Positions 1 through 6,054 of a stretch of DNA of 24,453 nucleotides are shown piece by piece. The position numbers and the translations under genes are program-made. The stretch comes from an uncultured Collinsella sp. (GTDB taxonomy: Bacteria > Actinomycetota > Coriobacteriia > Coriobacteriales > Coriobacteriaceae), in assembly GCA_900552145.1 (NCBI GenBank), contig URYW01000018.1, forward strand, positions 1 to 24,453. The letters run 5' to 3'. The notes beneath the pieces are model-generated. The model saw only the letters and a program-made list of their open reading frames with translations. It searched no databases and had not been told where the DNA came from. How positions within the stretch are numbered: position 1 is the first letter of the stretch; each line of letters starts with the position of its first letter.

Positions 1-100
1 GTTGCCGGCCTTGGAGATCGCGCCCCTGCGGTGCTCTCCCCGCTGGAGTGCTCGGAGGGCGTCAGGCCGACCCACGCTGCGAACGGGCGGGCGTTCGACT
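1..100 (-). pseudogene. IS110-family transposase C-terminal remnant, frameshifted
   Basis: On the minus strand, bases 100 to about 24 encode FAAWVGLTPSEHSSGEST, and after a shift of one base the reading continues as RGAISKAGN up to the window edge. This matches the conserved C-terminal block of IS110/IS116/IS902 transposases (the Transposase_20 region, GLTPSE...SSG...ISKAGN). The break needs one missing base near position 24-28, so this copy is probably dead. Its 5' part is absent: directly upstream on the minus strand lies the galM terminator. The rest of the element lies beyond the left edge. The match is from memory of the family, not a search. Confidence 0.6.
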
Positions 101-106
101 GGATAG

Positions 107-139
107 AAAAACGCCCGTCGGCGGTGGTGCCGGCGGGCG
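107..139 (-). terminator. Rho-independent terminator of galM
   Basis: Read on the minus strand, an 11-bp stem (129-139 pairing with 112-122, one G-U pair) with a six-base loop is followed directly by a run of five Ts (111-107). It lies 29 bases after the galM stop codon, and the IS110 remnant begins immediately beyond it. Confidence 0.85.
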
Positions 140-167
140 CTGCTGTGCGATATGTCGCGTTGTGGGC

Positions 168-1220
168 TTAGTGCCTCATAAAGTGGTATTCGATCACATT
201 GCTGTAGGGGTGACCCGGGCCCACAATGCCCTGTGGGAACAGCGGCTGGTGCGGCGTGTCGGGGTACATCTCTGCCTCGAGGGCAAAGCCGGCGCCCCAG
301 CCATAGTTGGCATCGTCCTTGGCATGCTCGTCGCCCAGCCAGTTGCCGGTGTAGAGCTGCACGCCCGGGGCGGTGGTGTAGTAGTCCAGCTCGCGACCGG
401 TCCACATCTCCTCGACGTGCATCGCGCGGCGCAGATTACGGCCGTACTGATAGCCATCGATACACAGGCAGTGGTCGTAGCCGCGTGCTTGCTTAATCTG
501 CGGGTCGTCGGCTTCCATGCCGGGCGCGACGGGGCGCAGCTCGCGGAAGTCAAACGGTGTACCATCGACCGGAGCAATCTCGCCGGTGGGGATGTTCTGG
601 TCGTTGATGGGCAGGTAGTGGGCAGCGTTGGCAACAAAGAAGTGCTCGCAGTCCATGCCGGCGTTATGGCCAGCAAGGTTAATGTACGTGTGGTTGGTCA
701 TGGACACGTAGGTGGCACGGTCGCTCTCGCAGCCATACTCGACACGAAAGACGCCGGTGCGCGTCACGGTAAACACGGCCGTAAAGGTGCGGTTGCCGGG
801 GAGACCCAGCTCGCCATCCTCAAGCGAGGTGGTCATGCGCACGGCATTGTGGACCTCGTCGAGCTCAACATCCCATACGCGCTTGTGCAGGCCGTGCTCA
901 AGATCGCTGTGCAGGTTGTTGACGCCTTCGTTGGCCGGCATATGCCAGTCCGTGCCGTCGATGGTGATCGTGGCACCTGCAGTGCGGTTGGCCACAGGGC
1001 CGATGGTTGCGCCAAAGCAGGCGGGGTTGTCAAAGTAATCCTCGAGCTTATCGAAGCCCAGCACCACATCGCGCACGTTGCCGGGAATGTCGGGCACATC
1101 GATACCCAGCACGGTGGCGCCATAGTCCATAATGCGAACGCAGATCTCGGGCCCGTTGAGGGTGTAACGATGAACGGGGGTACCGCACGGCGCGGTGCCG
1201 AAAAGCTCGGAAGTGATCAT
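168..1220 (-). CDS. galM: Aldose 1-epimerase (galactose mutarotase), GalM
   Basis: Cytosolic mutarotase interconverting alpha and beta anomers of hexoses such as galactose or glucose. The 350-residue product has the usual family length. Family active-site positions are visible: His104 in NNLH, His177 in NHTYINLAG, Asp249 in GYDH and the catalytic Glu315 in FALEAE. The first-Met reading would begin at 1280, but the ATG at 1220 is preceded by TTAGGAACCAA, and the family alignment starts there (ITSELFG...), so I use 1220. It is transcribed divergently from the LacR-like gene across a 206-base spacer, and ends in a clear terminator. In this locus it would supply anomers produced by galactoside hydrolysis. 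A second, diverged epimerase-family gene lies at 22610. Confidence 0.93.
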   Translation of the reverse strand: MITSELFGTAPCGTPVHRYTLNGPEICVRIMDYGATVLGIDVPDIPGNVRDVVLGFDKLEDYFDNPACFGATIGPVANRTAGATITIDGTDWHMPANEGVNNLHSDLEHGLHKRVWDVELDEVHNAVRMTTSLEDGELGLPGNRTFTAVFTVTRTGVFRVEYGCESDRATYVSMTNHTYINLAGHNAGMDCEHFFVANAAHYLPINDQNIPTGEIAPVDGTPFDFRELRPVAPGMEADDPQIKQARGYDHCLCIDGYQYGRNLRRAMHVEEMWTGRELDYYTTAPGVQLYTGNWLGDEHAKDDANYGWGAGFALEAEMYPDTPHQPLFPQGIVGPGHPYSNVIEYHFMRH

Positions 1221-1368
1221 TTGGTTCCTAACATCGAGGTATTTCCGACAAACTGTAGCGCGAACAGGCGAGATTATCACTACACCCCACTAAAGCAGGG
1301 GGTATTTTTCTCAAAAAAGTGATGATTGGAGCTGTGCGGGCGTTCATTTTTGACGCGCACGAGTCTGA

Positions 1369-1393
1369 TACAATTTGTTCGTTACTGTTTGAA
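1369..1393 (+). promoter_or_regulatory. lacR promoter -10 and candidate LacR operator
   Basis: A -10 box TACAAT (1369-1374), preceded by TG in a near extended -10 arrangement, is followed immediately by TGTTC-GTTACT-GTTTGAA (1376-1393). The same pattern, TGTTC-N6-RTTTGAA, occurs before lacF (19159-19176) and, inverted, before lacA (21111-21128). The site would cover the transcription start, as expected for autorepression. Promoter elements are seen; the regulator assignment is inference. Confidence 0.55.
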
Positions 1394-1426
1394 TGATATG
1401 CGCGCAAAGAACGGCGAGGATTCATC

Positions 1427-2191
1427 GTGATTAAGGCAGAGCGACAGGATAAGGTTCGGCAGCTGCTCGAGGAACAGGGAACGGTTTCGGTCAAGGAGAT
1501 TTCGGATGCGCTGGGCGTCTCGGATATGACGATCCGCCGCGACCTGGAGGAGCTCGCGAGTCTGGGTGAGATTGAGCGCGTGCACGGTGGCGCCCGCAGC
1601 GCGCAGGGCCGCCCCCATGCCATGCTTCGCCATGAGTACTCACATAGTGAAAAGCGCTCCAAGCATGCCGAGGAAAAGCTGCAGATTGCGCGCCGCGCCG
1701 TGGAGCTTATCGAGGAAGGCTCGACCATCTTTTTGGGCACGGGCACCACAGTTGAGCAGATGGCCTCGATGCTGCCGGCGTTTCGCCTGCGCATTGTGAC
1801 CAATTCGCTTTCGGTGTTTAATCTGCTCGAGGCGCGCGAAGACTGCGACCTGTGCCTCGTGGGCGGTATGTACCGTCGCCGCACCGCAGCCTTTGTGGGG
1901 CCAACGGCCGAGGATACCCTGCGTGCGCTGGGCATCGATGCGGCGTTTATCGGCGCCAACGGCATTCTGGATGGCGACGTGTCTACGTCCAATATGGATG
2001 AGGGTCGTATCCAGCAGCTCGCCTTTAGCAAGGCAGACTCGCGCTATCTGATCGCCGACTCCAGCAAGATCGGCAAGCGTGACTTCTACACCTTCTGCCG
2101 CCTGGAAAGCTTGGACGCCGTGGTGTGCGAGCCGGGCATCGCTGCCGAGGACCGCACTGCCATTGAGGAACACACGCGGGTCATCTGCTAG
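1427..2191 (+). CDS. lacR: DeoR-family transcriptional repressor, LacR-like
   Basis: A 254-residue DeoR-type repressor. An N-terminal winged helix-turn-helix (about residues 5-55, VSDMTIRRDLEEL) is followed by the HGGARS joint and the sugar-phosphate sensing DeoRC domain (about 75-230, with GTGTTVEQMA and SSKIGKRDFYTF). Length and motif order match LacR of the lactococcal and staphylococcal lac operons, whose inducer is tagatose-6-phosphate. The start is the GTG at 1427, preceded by GGCGAGGA. It is far from lacAB, but a matching TGTTC-N6-RTTTGAA motif lies in front of its own gene, lacF and lacA. It would therefore repress the common pathway genes until pathway sugar phosphate accumulates. 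A different DeoR ligand cannot be excluded. Its stop codon abuts the convergent downstream gene with no gap. Confidence 0.85.
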   Translation: MIKAERQDKVRQLLEEQGTVSVKEISDALGVSDMTIRRDLEELASLGEIERVHGGARSAQGRPHAMLRHEYSHSEKRSKHAEEKLQIARRAVELIEEGSTIFLGTGTTVEQMASMLPAFRLRIVTNSLSVFNLLEAREDCDLCLVGGMYRRRTAAFVGPTAEDTLRALGIDAAFIGANGILDGDVSTSNMDEGRIQQLAFSKADSRYLIADSSKIGKRDFYTFCRLESLDAVVCEPGIAAEDRTAIEEHTRVIC

Positions 2192-3448
2192 CTAACGCTG
2201 CAGGCGATACTTCTGCCCTCTGCCGACGCCTTCAACTGTAGCCAGGCCCGTCTCAACGAGTTTTTTGAGGATGCGAAGTAGCTTCGAGCGGCTAAAGGTA
2301 ACTTTGGCCGCAAGCGCACTTGTCGATTGGGGATGCACTTCACTCAGCAGTTCAAATACGGTAAGATCGTCGCCTTCGAGCCCGGGGTTATCCATGAGTA
2401 GGGGAAGTGTGACCACAATAGCGTTGTCCGAAACTTGAAAACGAGGCTTTTTGATGCTGTCTTTATAGGTGTCTCGAATTCGCATAATGCCCGTACCGAA
2501 TGCCTCGATAAGGCCCAGGCGCAAAAAGACTTCGGCAAGAATGCGGTTACGCCTAACGGACAGCATATCGGACAGGTACTCGTCGACAGTCATGCTTGCC
2601 GGTAATCCGCCGGGTGAGGCGACTTCTACCCGGTCGTCGAACATCGAGATGCGGATGTGCGCTGGTACATCCCAGGTCCTATGAACGATTGCGTTGGTTA
2701 TTGCCTCACGGAACGCCTCAAGTGGAATGGGCTCCTTGCGGATTCGTTCCATTCCCTTGATCTCTTCGTAGCAGTACTGAGCTTCGAATAGCTCAAGAGC
2801 ACTGTCAATTTCAGTTAAAACTGATGCATGCTCAAGGGTCTTGCGCTGCTTAATGAGGTTGATAGTGTCACCAAACACTGCAATGTCGATGCCTGGGAAG
2901 CCGTTCTCGTCCGCGAGCAGCTCTGCTGCATTATTGTAGGTCCCGGTCTCATCGAGCAGGCCGAGGGTTTTGAGAGTGTCGGTCGTGAACGACTGAAGCG
3001 CTAACTTTGCAGTTAGACGATTCTCTAAAACGGTGAAAGATAGATCTTGCTTGCTTGCCGGGAGCTGTTCAAAGGAGAGATTCTGGCCCTCGAGCACAAG
3101 GCGCGAAAGACCTAGGGTATCAACTGGTATAGTCGCTGTGTCATTGCGCTTGTACGCCTTCGAGCGGTATAGATAAGGTTTCGATCTGCCGGGAAAGACC
3201 GTAAGCTCAACGGTTGCATCGGGCTCGTTGATTTTTAGGGAGTAATCGGGCTGGGGGATGATCGAATCGTTAATCTTGTTTTCGATATCCAAGCAGGTCT
3301 GCTTGGGGTCATCGAGGCCAACGATTTTTCCGGCGTCGTTAATTCCAAATAGGACACGCCCACCCGTGCTGTTTGCATAAGCGGAGACGGTTTTGAGGAA
3401 CGAATTGGTGACGCTTTCCTTGAACTCAAGATCCTTTGTCTCTTGCAT
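2192..3448 (-). CDS. AlbA_2 domain / ATPase / winged-helix putative regulator
   Basis: A 418-residue protein of the family annotated as ATP-binding or putative DNA-binding (AlbA_2, formerly AAA_4, related to the Schlafen N-terminus). The N-terminal AlbA_2 domain is seen at about residues 1-115 (LEFKESV..., GGRVLFGINDAGKIVGL). A GHKL-type HATPase_c_4 region lies near 240-335 (EAITNAIVH, SPGGLP, EAFGTGIMRI), and a C-terminal winged helix at about 360-418 (STSALAAKVTFSRSKLLRILKKLVETG). The start ATG follows CGGAG at a good distance. The gene is less GC-rich than its neighbours, suggesting transfer. Only 25 bases upstream begins an array of nine 12-bp operator-like units, implying tight autoregulation. 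The physiological role of this family is mostly unknown; I infer a sensor-regulator and assign no target. Confidence 0.85.
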   Translation of the reverse strand: MQETKDLEFKESVTNSFLKTVSAYANSTGGRVLFGINDAGKIVGLDDPKQTCLDIENKINDSIIPQPDYSLKINEPDATVELTVFPGRSKPYLYRSKAYKRNDTATIPVDTLGLSRLVLEGQNLSFEQLPASKQDLSFTVLENRLTAKLALQSFTTDTLKTLGLLDETGTYNNAAELLADENGFPGIDIAVFGDTINLIKQRKTLEHASVLTEIDSALELFEAQYCYEEIKGMERIRKEPIPLEAFREAITNAIVHRTWDVPAHIRISMFDDRVEVASPGGLPASMTVDEYLSDMLSVRRNRILAEVFLRLGLIEAFGTGIMRIRDTYKDSIKKPRFQVSDNAIVVTLPLLMDNPGLEGDDLTVFELLSEVHPQSTSALAAKVTFSRSKLLRILKKLVETGLATVEGVGRGQKYRLQR

Positions 3449-3473
3449 CGTAGTGCTCCGTTTCGCTTTAACT

Positions 3474-3587
3474 TGACGTGCAAAATGACACGTAAAATTT
3501 TACATGGCATTTTGCACGTCAAAATTATGACACGAAAAAATTTGCGCGCCATTTTACGCGTCAACGTGACGCGAAATGACGCGCAAA
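3474..3587. repeat. Array of nine 12-bp operator-like units (TGACRYGNAAAA)
   Basis: Forward units lie at 3474-3485, 3486-3497, 3528-3539, 3567-3576 and 3577-3587. Reverse-complement units lie at 3498-3509, 3510-3521, 3540-3551 and 3552-3563. The first four abut exactly (forward, forward, reverse, reverse) and form a 48-bp near-perfect palindrome whose outer 14 bases on each side match perfectly. The last two forward units are shortened to 10-11 bases. TTGACG -35-like boxes are embedded in the units on the minus strand. The array sits just upstream of the winged-helix gene at 3448, so it most likely carries that gene's promoter and operators. Confidence 0.85.
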
Positions 3588-3617
3588 TGCGCTCGGGCCA
3601 ACCGTTCAGCTTGCAAA

Positions 3618-3923
3618 TTAGATCAGGCGGGCGTAGTCCTGTGATTGATGAAAGATGTGGGCGATATAGATTGTTTCGTGCTCAAACTTGTAGAGGCACA
3701 CGTAGTTGTTGACGGGAAACGATTGGTAATTACGTGCCGCCAGCTCTTGCATGTGCGAAAGGGGACGTAGGAGCGGCTGCTCGCGAAGCAGATCAAGCTG
3801 ATATTCAAACTCAGCGACAAAATTGCCTGCTGCACGCGAATTCTTGAGGATTTGAGCAAGGTATCCGACAATACTCTCGTACTCATATCGCGCGCTTTTG
3901 AGGATTACGACGTTATAAGTCAT
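3618..3923 (-). CDS. RelE/ParE-family toxin
   Basis: A 101-residue protein with the ParE/RelE toxin fold pattern: an N-terminal strand and amphipathic helices, a middle LLREQPLLRP segment, and the typical C-terminal IYIAHIFHQSQDYARLI strand-and-helix ending. ParE-type members poison DNA gyrase and RelE-type members cut mRNA at the ribosome; sequence alone does not decide which. The start ATG lies inside the last codons of the upstream antitoxin gene (11-base overlap), the usual coupled layout. It is part of the lower-GC islet between lacR and the sugar cassettes. Confidence 0.82.
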   Translation of the reverse strand: MTYNVVILKSARYEYESIVGYLAQILKNSRAAGNFVAEFEYQLDLLREQPLLRPLSHMQELAARNYQSFPVNNYVCLYKFEHETIYIAHIFHQSQDYARLI

Positions 3924-4179
3924 ATTTGTCTCGTATCGAAGCCGCGAAGGATTCGTAGTCGCTGTAGTCGCCTTGCGACATTTCGTCTTCTGCCAACATC
4001 ATACGAGACAGCAGTTTTGCCTTGGCGATTTCTTCTTGCATGAGGCGATACTGGTCGCTGCTGATGCAGTGCATGGCCTCGTAGCCGTTCTTGGTTACGG
4101 TAACGTCGCGCTCAGACTCAACAAGTGCGGTGAATGTGGCGGTGTCCTTCATGTCTCGGACGGGTACACAAGCGGACAT
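3913..4179 (-). CDS. Phd/YefM-family antitoxin
   Basis: An 88-residue antitoxin. The N-terminal part (about residues 5-50: VPVRDMKDTATFTALVE, VTVTKNGYEAMHCISSDQY) is the Phd/YefM DNA-binding and dimerisation fold. The C-terminal part is acidic and probably disordered, and would wrap the toxin. A longer reading begins at 4215, but the ATG at 4179 has a near-perfect AAAGGAGG site and begins the family homology, so I choose 4179. The 3' end overlaps the toxin start by 11 bases. A palindrome over the -10 box (4197-4216) suggests the usual autorepression by the toxin-antitoxin complex. Confidence 0.85.
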   Translation of the reverse strand: MSACVPVRDMKDTATFTALVESERDVTVTKNGYEAMHCISSDQYRLMQEEIAKAKLLSRMMLAEDEMSQGDYSDYESFAASIRDKYDL

Positions 4180-4196
4180 GGGTACCTCCTTTGCGT

Positions 4197-4216
4197 CGTG
4201 ACACAATTGTACCACG
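4197..4216 (-). promoter_or_regulatory. Toxin-antitoxin promoter with overlapping palindromic operator
   Basis: The 20-bp inverted repeat CGTG-NN-ACAATTGT-NN-CACG covers a minus-strand extended -10 sequence (TGGTACAAT, -10 at 4211-4206). The position 18 bases before the antitoxin start suits an autoregulatory operator. Confidence 0.6.
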
Positions 4217-4247
4217 GTGTGTTCAAGTGACCGGTACCGTCGGATCG

Positions 4248-4463
4248 TCTCAATCTGTAACAGGTAGGGACCAAAAGCTCGGCTAGATGTTACGGATCGA
4301 GATTTTGTCTATCCAGCTATCACCTTTGTCTCGATCTGTAACAGCTGGGGGTGAAAAACTCAACTAGATGTTACAGATTGAGATCTCTCGGCCCAGTCAT
4401 TCCGTTCATCTTGATCTGTAACAGGTGGGACCGAAAAATTGGTCTACGTGTTACAGATCGAGA
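4248..4463. repeat. Palindrome cluster 1: three 55-bp inverted-repeat elements
   Basis: Copies at 4248-4302, 4329-4383 and 4409-4463 are each exactly 55 bases, separated by 26 and 25 unrelated bases. Each begins TCTYRATCTGTAACA and ends with its near-complement TGTTACRGATYGAGA. The middle shows partial complementarity around a central AAAA loop. Four more copies lie at 9143-9276 and 14151-14286. The cluster lies between the toxin-antitoxin promoter and the terminator of the first sugar operon, and there is no gene in 4217-4557. Confidence 0.92.
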
Positions 4464-4484
4464 CGAATGATCCGCTCGAGCCTA

Positions 4485-4535
4485 CCAAAAACAAAAAGGC
4501 CGCATACGAACCCGTGGAGGGATTCGCATGCGGCC
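4485..4535 (-). terminator. Terminator of the cassette 1 operon
   Basis: On the minus strand, bases 4535-4521 pair with 4512-4498 (about 15 bp, few mismatches), followed by TTTTTGTTTTTGG. It lies 22 bases after the GH1 stop codon. Confidence 0.88.
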
Positions 4536-4557
4536 GACAGGGGGTATGTGGCTGAAG

Positions 4558-5979
4558 TTAGGCCATGAGCAGGCCGGTCTCCGCGACGTTCTTGTACCAG
4601 TACGCGCTCGCCTTGGGATAGCGCTTCTGGGACTCAAAGTCGATGTAGAACAGGCCGTAACGCTTGTTGTAACCGTTGGTCCAGGAGAACTGGTCCTGCA
4701 GCGACCACACAAAGTAACCGTCGACGTTCACGCCGCCGTCGATTGCCTTGAGGATCCATGCGAGATGCTGACGCATGTAGTCGATGCGAGGGGCGTCGTC
4801 GATAAAGCCGTCCTCGAAGTCGTCCTTATAGCCCATGCCGTTCTCGGTGATGTAGATCTTCTTGTAGTTGGGGTAATCGTTCTTAATGCGGAGCAGCAGG
4901 TCGTAGAGCCCCTCGGGATAGATGATCCAGTCCCAATCGGTGGTGGGAACGCCTTCGCGCACGCATGCCTCGCCAACGCCCTTGAGGAACCAGCGCGAGG
5001 AGCCCTTGTCGCCGGTGCCATTGTGGTTGATGTCGTTTTCGCCCTCGGCGGCACGCAGGAACTGGCACTTGTAGGTGTTGACGCCCAGGCAATCGTTATA
5101 GGGGAGCGCGGCGGTCAGCGCGGCGATGTCCTCGTCGCGGACGTCGAGCTCGCCGCCGGCGATATGGGCCAGCTTGGTCGCAGCCTCCATGGTGTCGGCT
5201 GCATAGTGGCCGCGGAAGGTGGCGTCGAGCACCCAGCGGTTGTTGATGACGTCGGCCATGCGAGCTGCCTCGCAGTCGGCGGCGTTGTTGGGGTCGAGGG
5301 GATACTTGGGCTCCAGGTTCTGGACAATGCCGATCTCGCCCTCAAAGCCGCCCTCGTGGAAGGCGACGACGGCCTTGGCATGGGCCACCATCATGTTGTG
5401 CATGAGCTGGAAGGCCTTGTCCAGGCGGTACTTCTCGCCGTGCGGCCAGTTGCCGACGATGAAGCTGCCCTCGGCGGTCGCGGGAATCTCGTTAAAGGTA
5501 AACCAGTGCTTGACCTCGGTGAACTCGGCAAAGCAGAACTTGGCGTACTCGACAAAGGCGTCGATCGTCGTGCGCGTCAGGAAGCCCTCTCCGCCATCCT
5601 GGTAGAAGGCCTCGGGCGTATCGAAGTGATCGAGCGTGACATAGGGGATAACGCCGGCTTTGTTGCAGGTGGCAAAGAGCTCGTGATAGAAGGCAATGCC
5701 CTCGGGGTTAATCTCACCAGTGCCGTTGGGGAAGATGCGGCTCCAAGCGATGGAGACACGGATGCCGTTGATGCCGAAGCGCTGGCACAGGTCGATATCG
5801 ACCGGATACTTGTTGTAGAAATCGCTTGCGGGGTCGGGGGAGAAGCGACCCTGAGCTGCCAGGAAATCGTCCCAGGGCACTTTGCCCTTGCCGTGCGTGC
5901 GGGTCTCGCCCTCAACCTGGTAAGCGGCGGTGGCGCCGCCAAACACAAAGCCGTCGGGGAACTGCATGGGATTGGTCAT
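4558..5979 (-). CDS. GH1 6-phospho-beta-galactosidase-type enzyme, cassette 1
   Basis: A 473-residue family GH1 enzyme that would hydrolyse 6-phosphorylated beta-galactosides in the cytosol to galactose-6-phosphate plus aglycone. The catalytic acid/base is Glu164 (TFNE) and the nucleophile Glu379 (YITENG). The phosphate and C4-hydroxyl pocket reads Ser432-Trp433 ... Lys439-x-Tyr441, the LacG pattern; in LacG this Trp favours galacto over gluco configuration. The overall run (YPVDIDLCQRFGINGIR, IAWSRIFPNGTGEINPEG) is close to LacG. The start has AAAGGATG upstream. It is the second gene of the operon, 75 bases after the permease, with a stem-loop between. The exact substrate is unknown; 6-phospho-beta-glucosidase activity is less likely but possible. 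Confidence 0.88.
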   Translation of the reverse strand: MTNPMQFPDGFVFGGATAAYQVEGETRTHGKGKVPWDDFLAAQGRFSPDPASDFYNKYPVDIDLCQRFGINGIRVSIAWSRIFPNGTGEINPEGIAFYHELFATCNKAGVIPYVTLDHFDTPEAFYQDGGEGFLTRTTIDAFVEYAKFCFAEFTEVKHWFTFNEIPATAEGSFIVGNWPHGEKYRLDKAFQLMHNMMVAHAKAVVAFHEGGFEGEIGIVQNLEPKYPLDPNNAADCEAARMADVINNRWVLDATFRGHYAADTMEAATKLAHIAGGELDVRDEDIAALTAALPYNDCLGVNTYKCQFLRAAEGENDINHNGTGDKGSSRWFLKGVGEACVREGVPTTDWDWIIYPEGLYDLLLRIKNDYPNYKKIYITENGMGYKDDFEDGFIDDAPRIDYMRQHLAWILKAIDGGVNVDGYFVWSLQDQFSWTNGYNKRYGLFYIDFESQKRYPKASAYWYKNVAETGLLMA

Positions 5980-6013
5980 GGGTCATCCTTTCTGTGGGAT
6001 ACGAATAGGGAGA

Positions 6014-6040
6014 GGTGCCCGAACTGGGGATCCGGGCACC
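6014..6040 (-). other. Intercistronic stem-loop, cassette 1
   Basis: A perfect 8-bp inverted repeat, GGTGCCCG/CGGGCACC, with an 11-base loop lies between the permease stop and the GH1 start. It has no T-run in either direction, so it may be an mRNA processing or stability element rather than a full terminator. Equivalent hairpins lie between the two genes of cassettes 2 and 3. Confidence 0.7.
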
Positions 6041-6054
6041 AACAGAGGGAGGAA

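Noticed and set aside
48..1322. A 424-codon open frame on the plus strand over galM
   Set aside because: It lies opposite the well-supported galM gene and crosses its terminator and promoter region.
4248..4463. A CRISPR array (repeats of constant length with 25-26 base spacers)
   Set aside because: The repeats are full-length 55-bp palindromes with variable centres, there are only two or three per cluster, there are no cas genes, and three separate clusters sit at operon ends.
4558..5979. Cassette 1 GH1 as a 6-phospho-beta-glucosidase (BglA type)
   Set aside because: It has the LacG-type Ser-Trp...Lys-x-Tyr pocket and LacG-like flanking sequence, so galactosidase specificity is the better call, though not proven.
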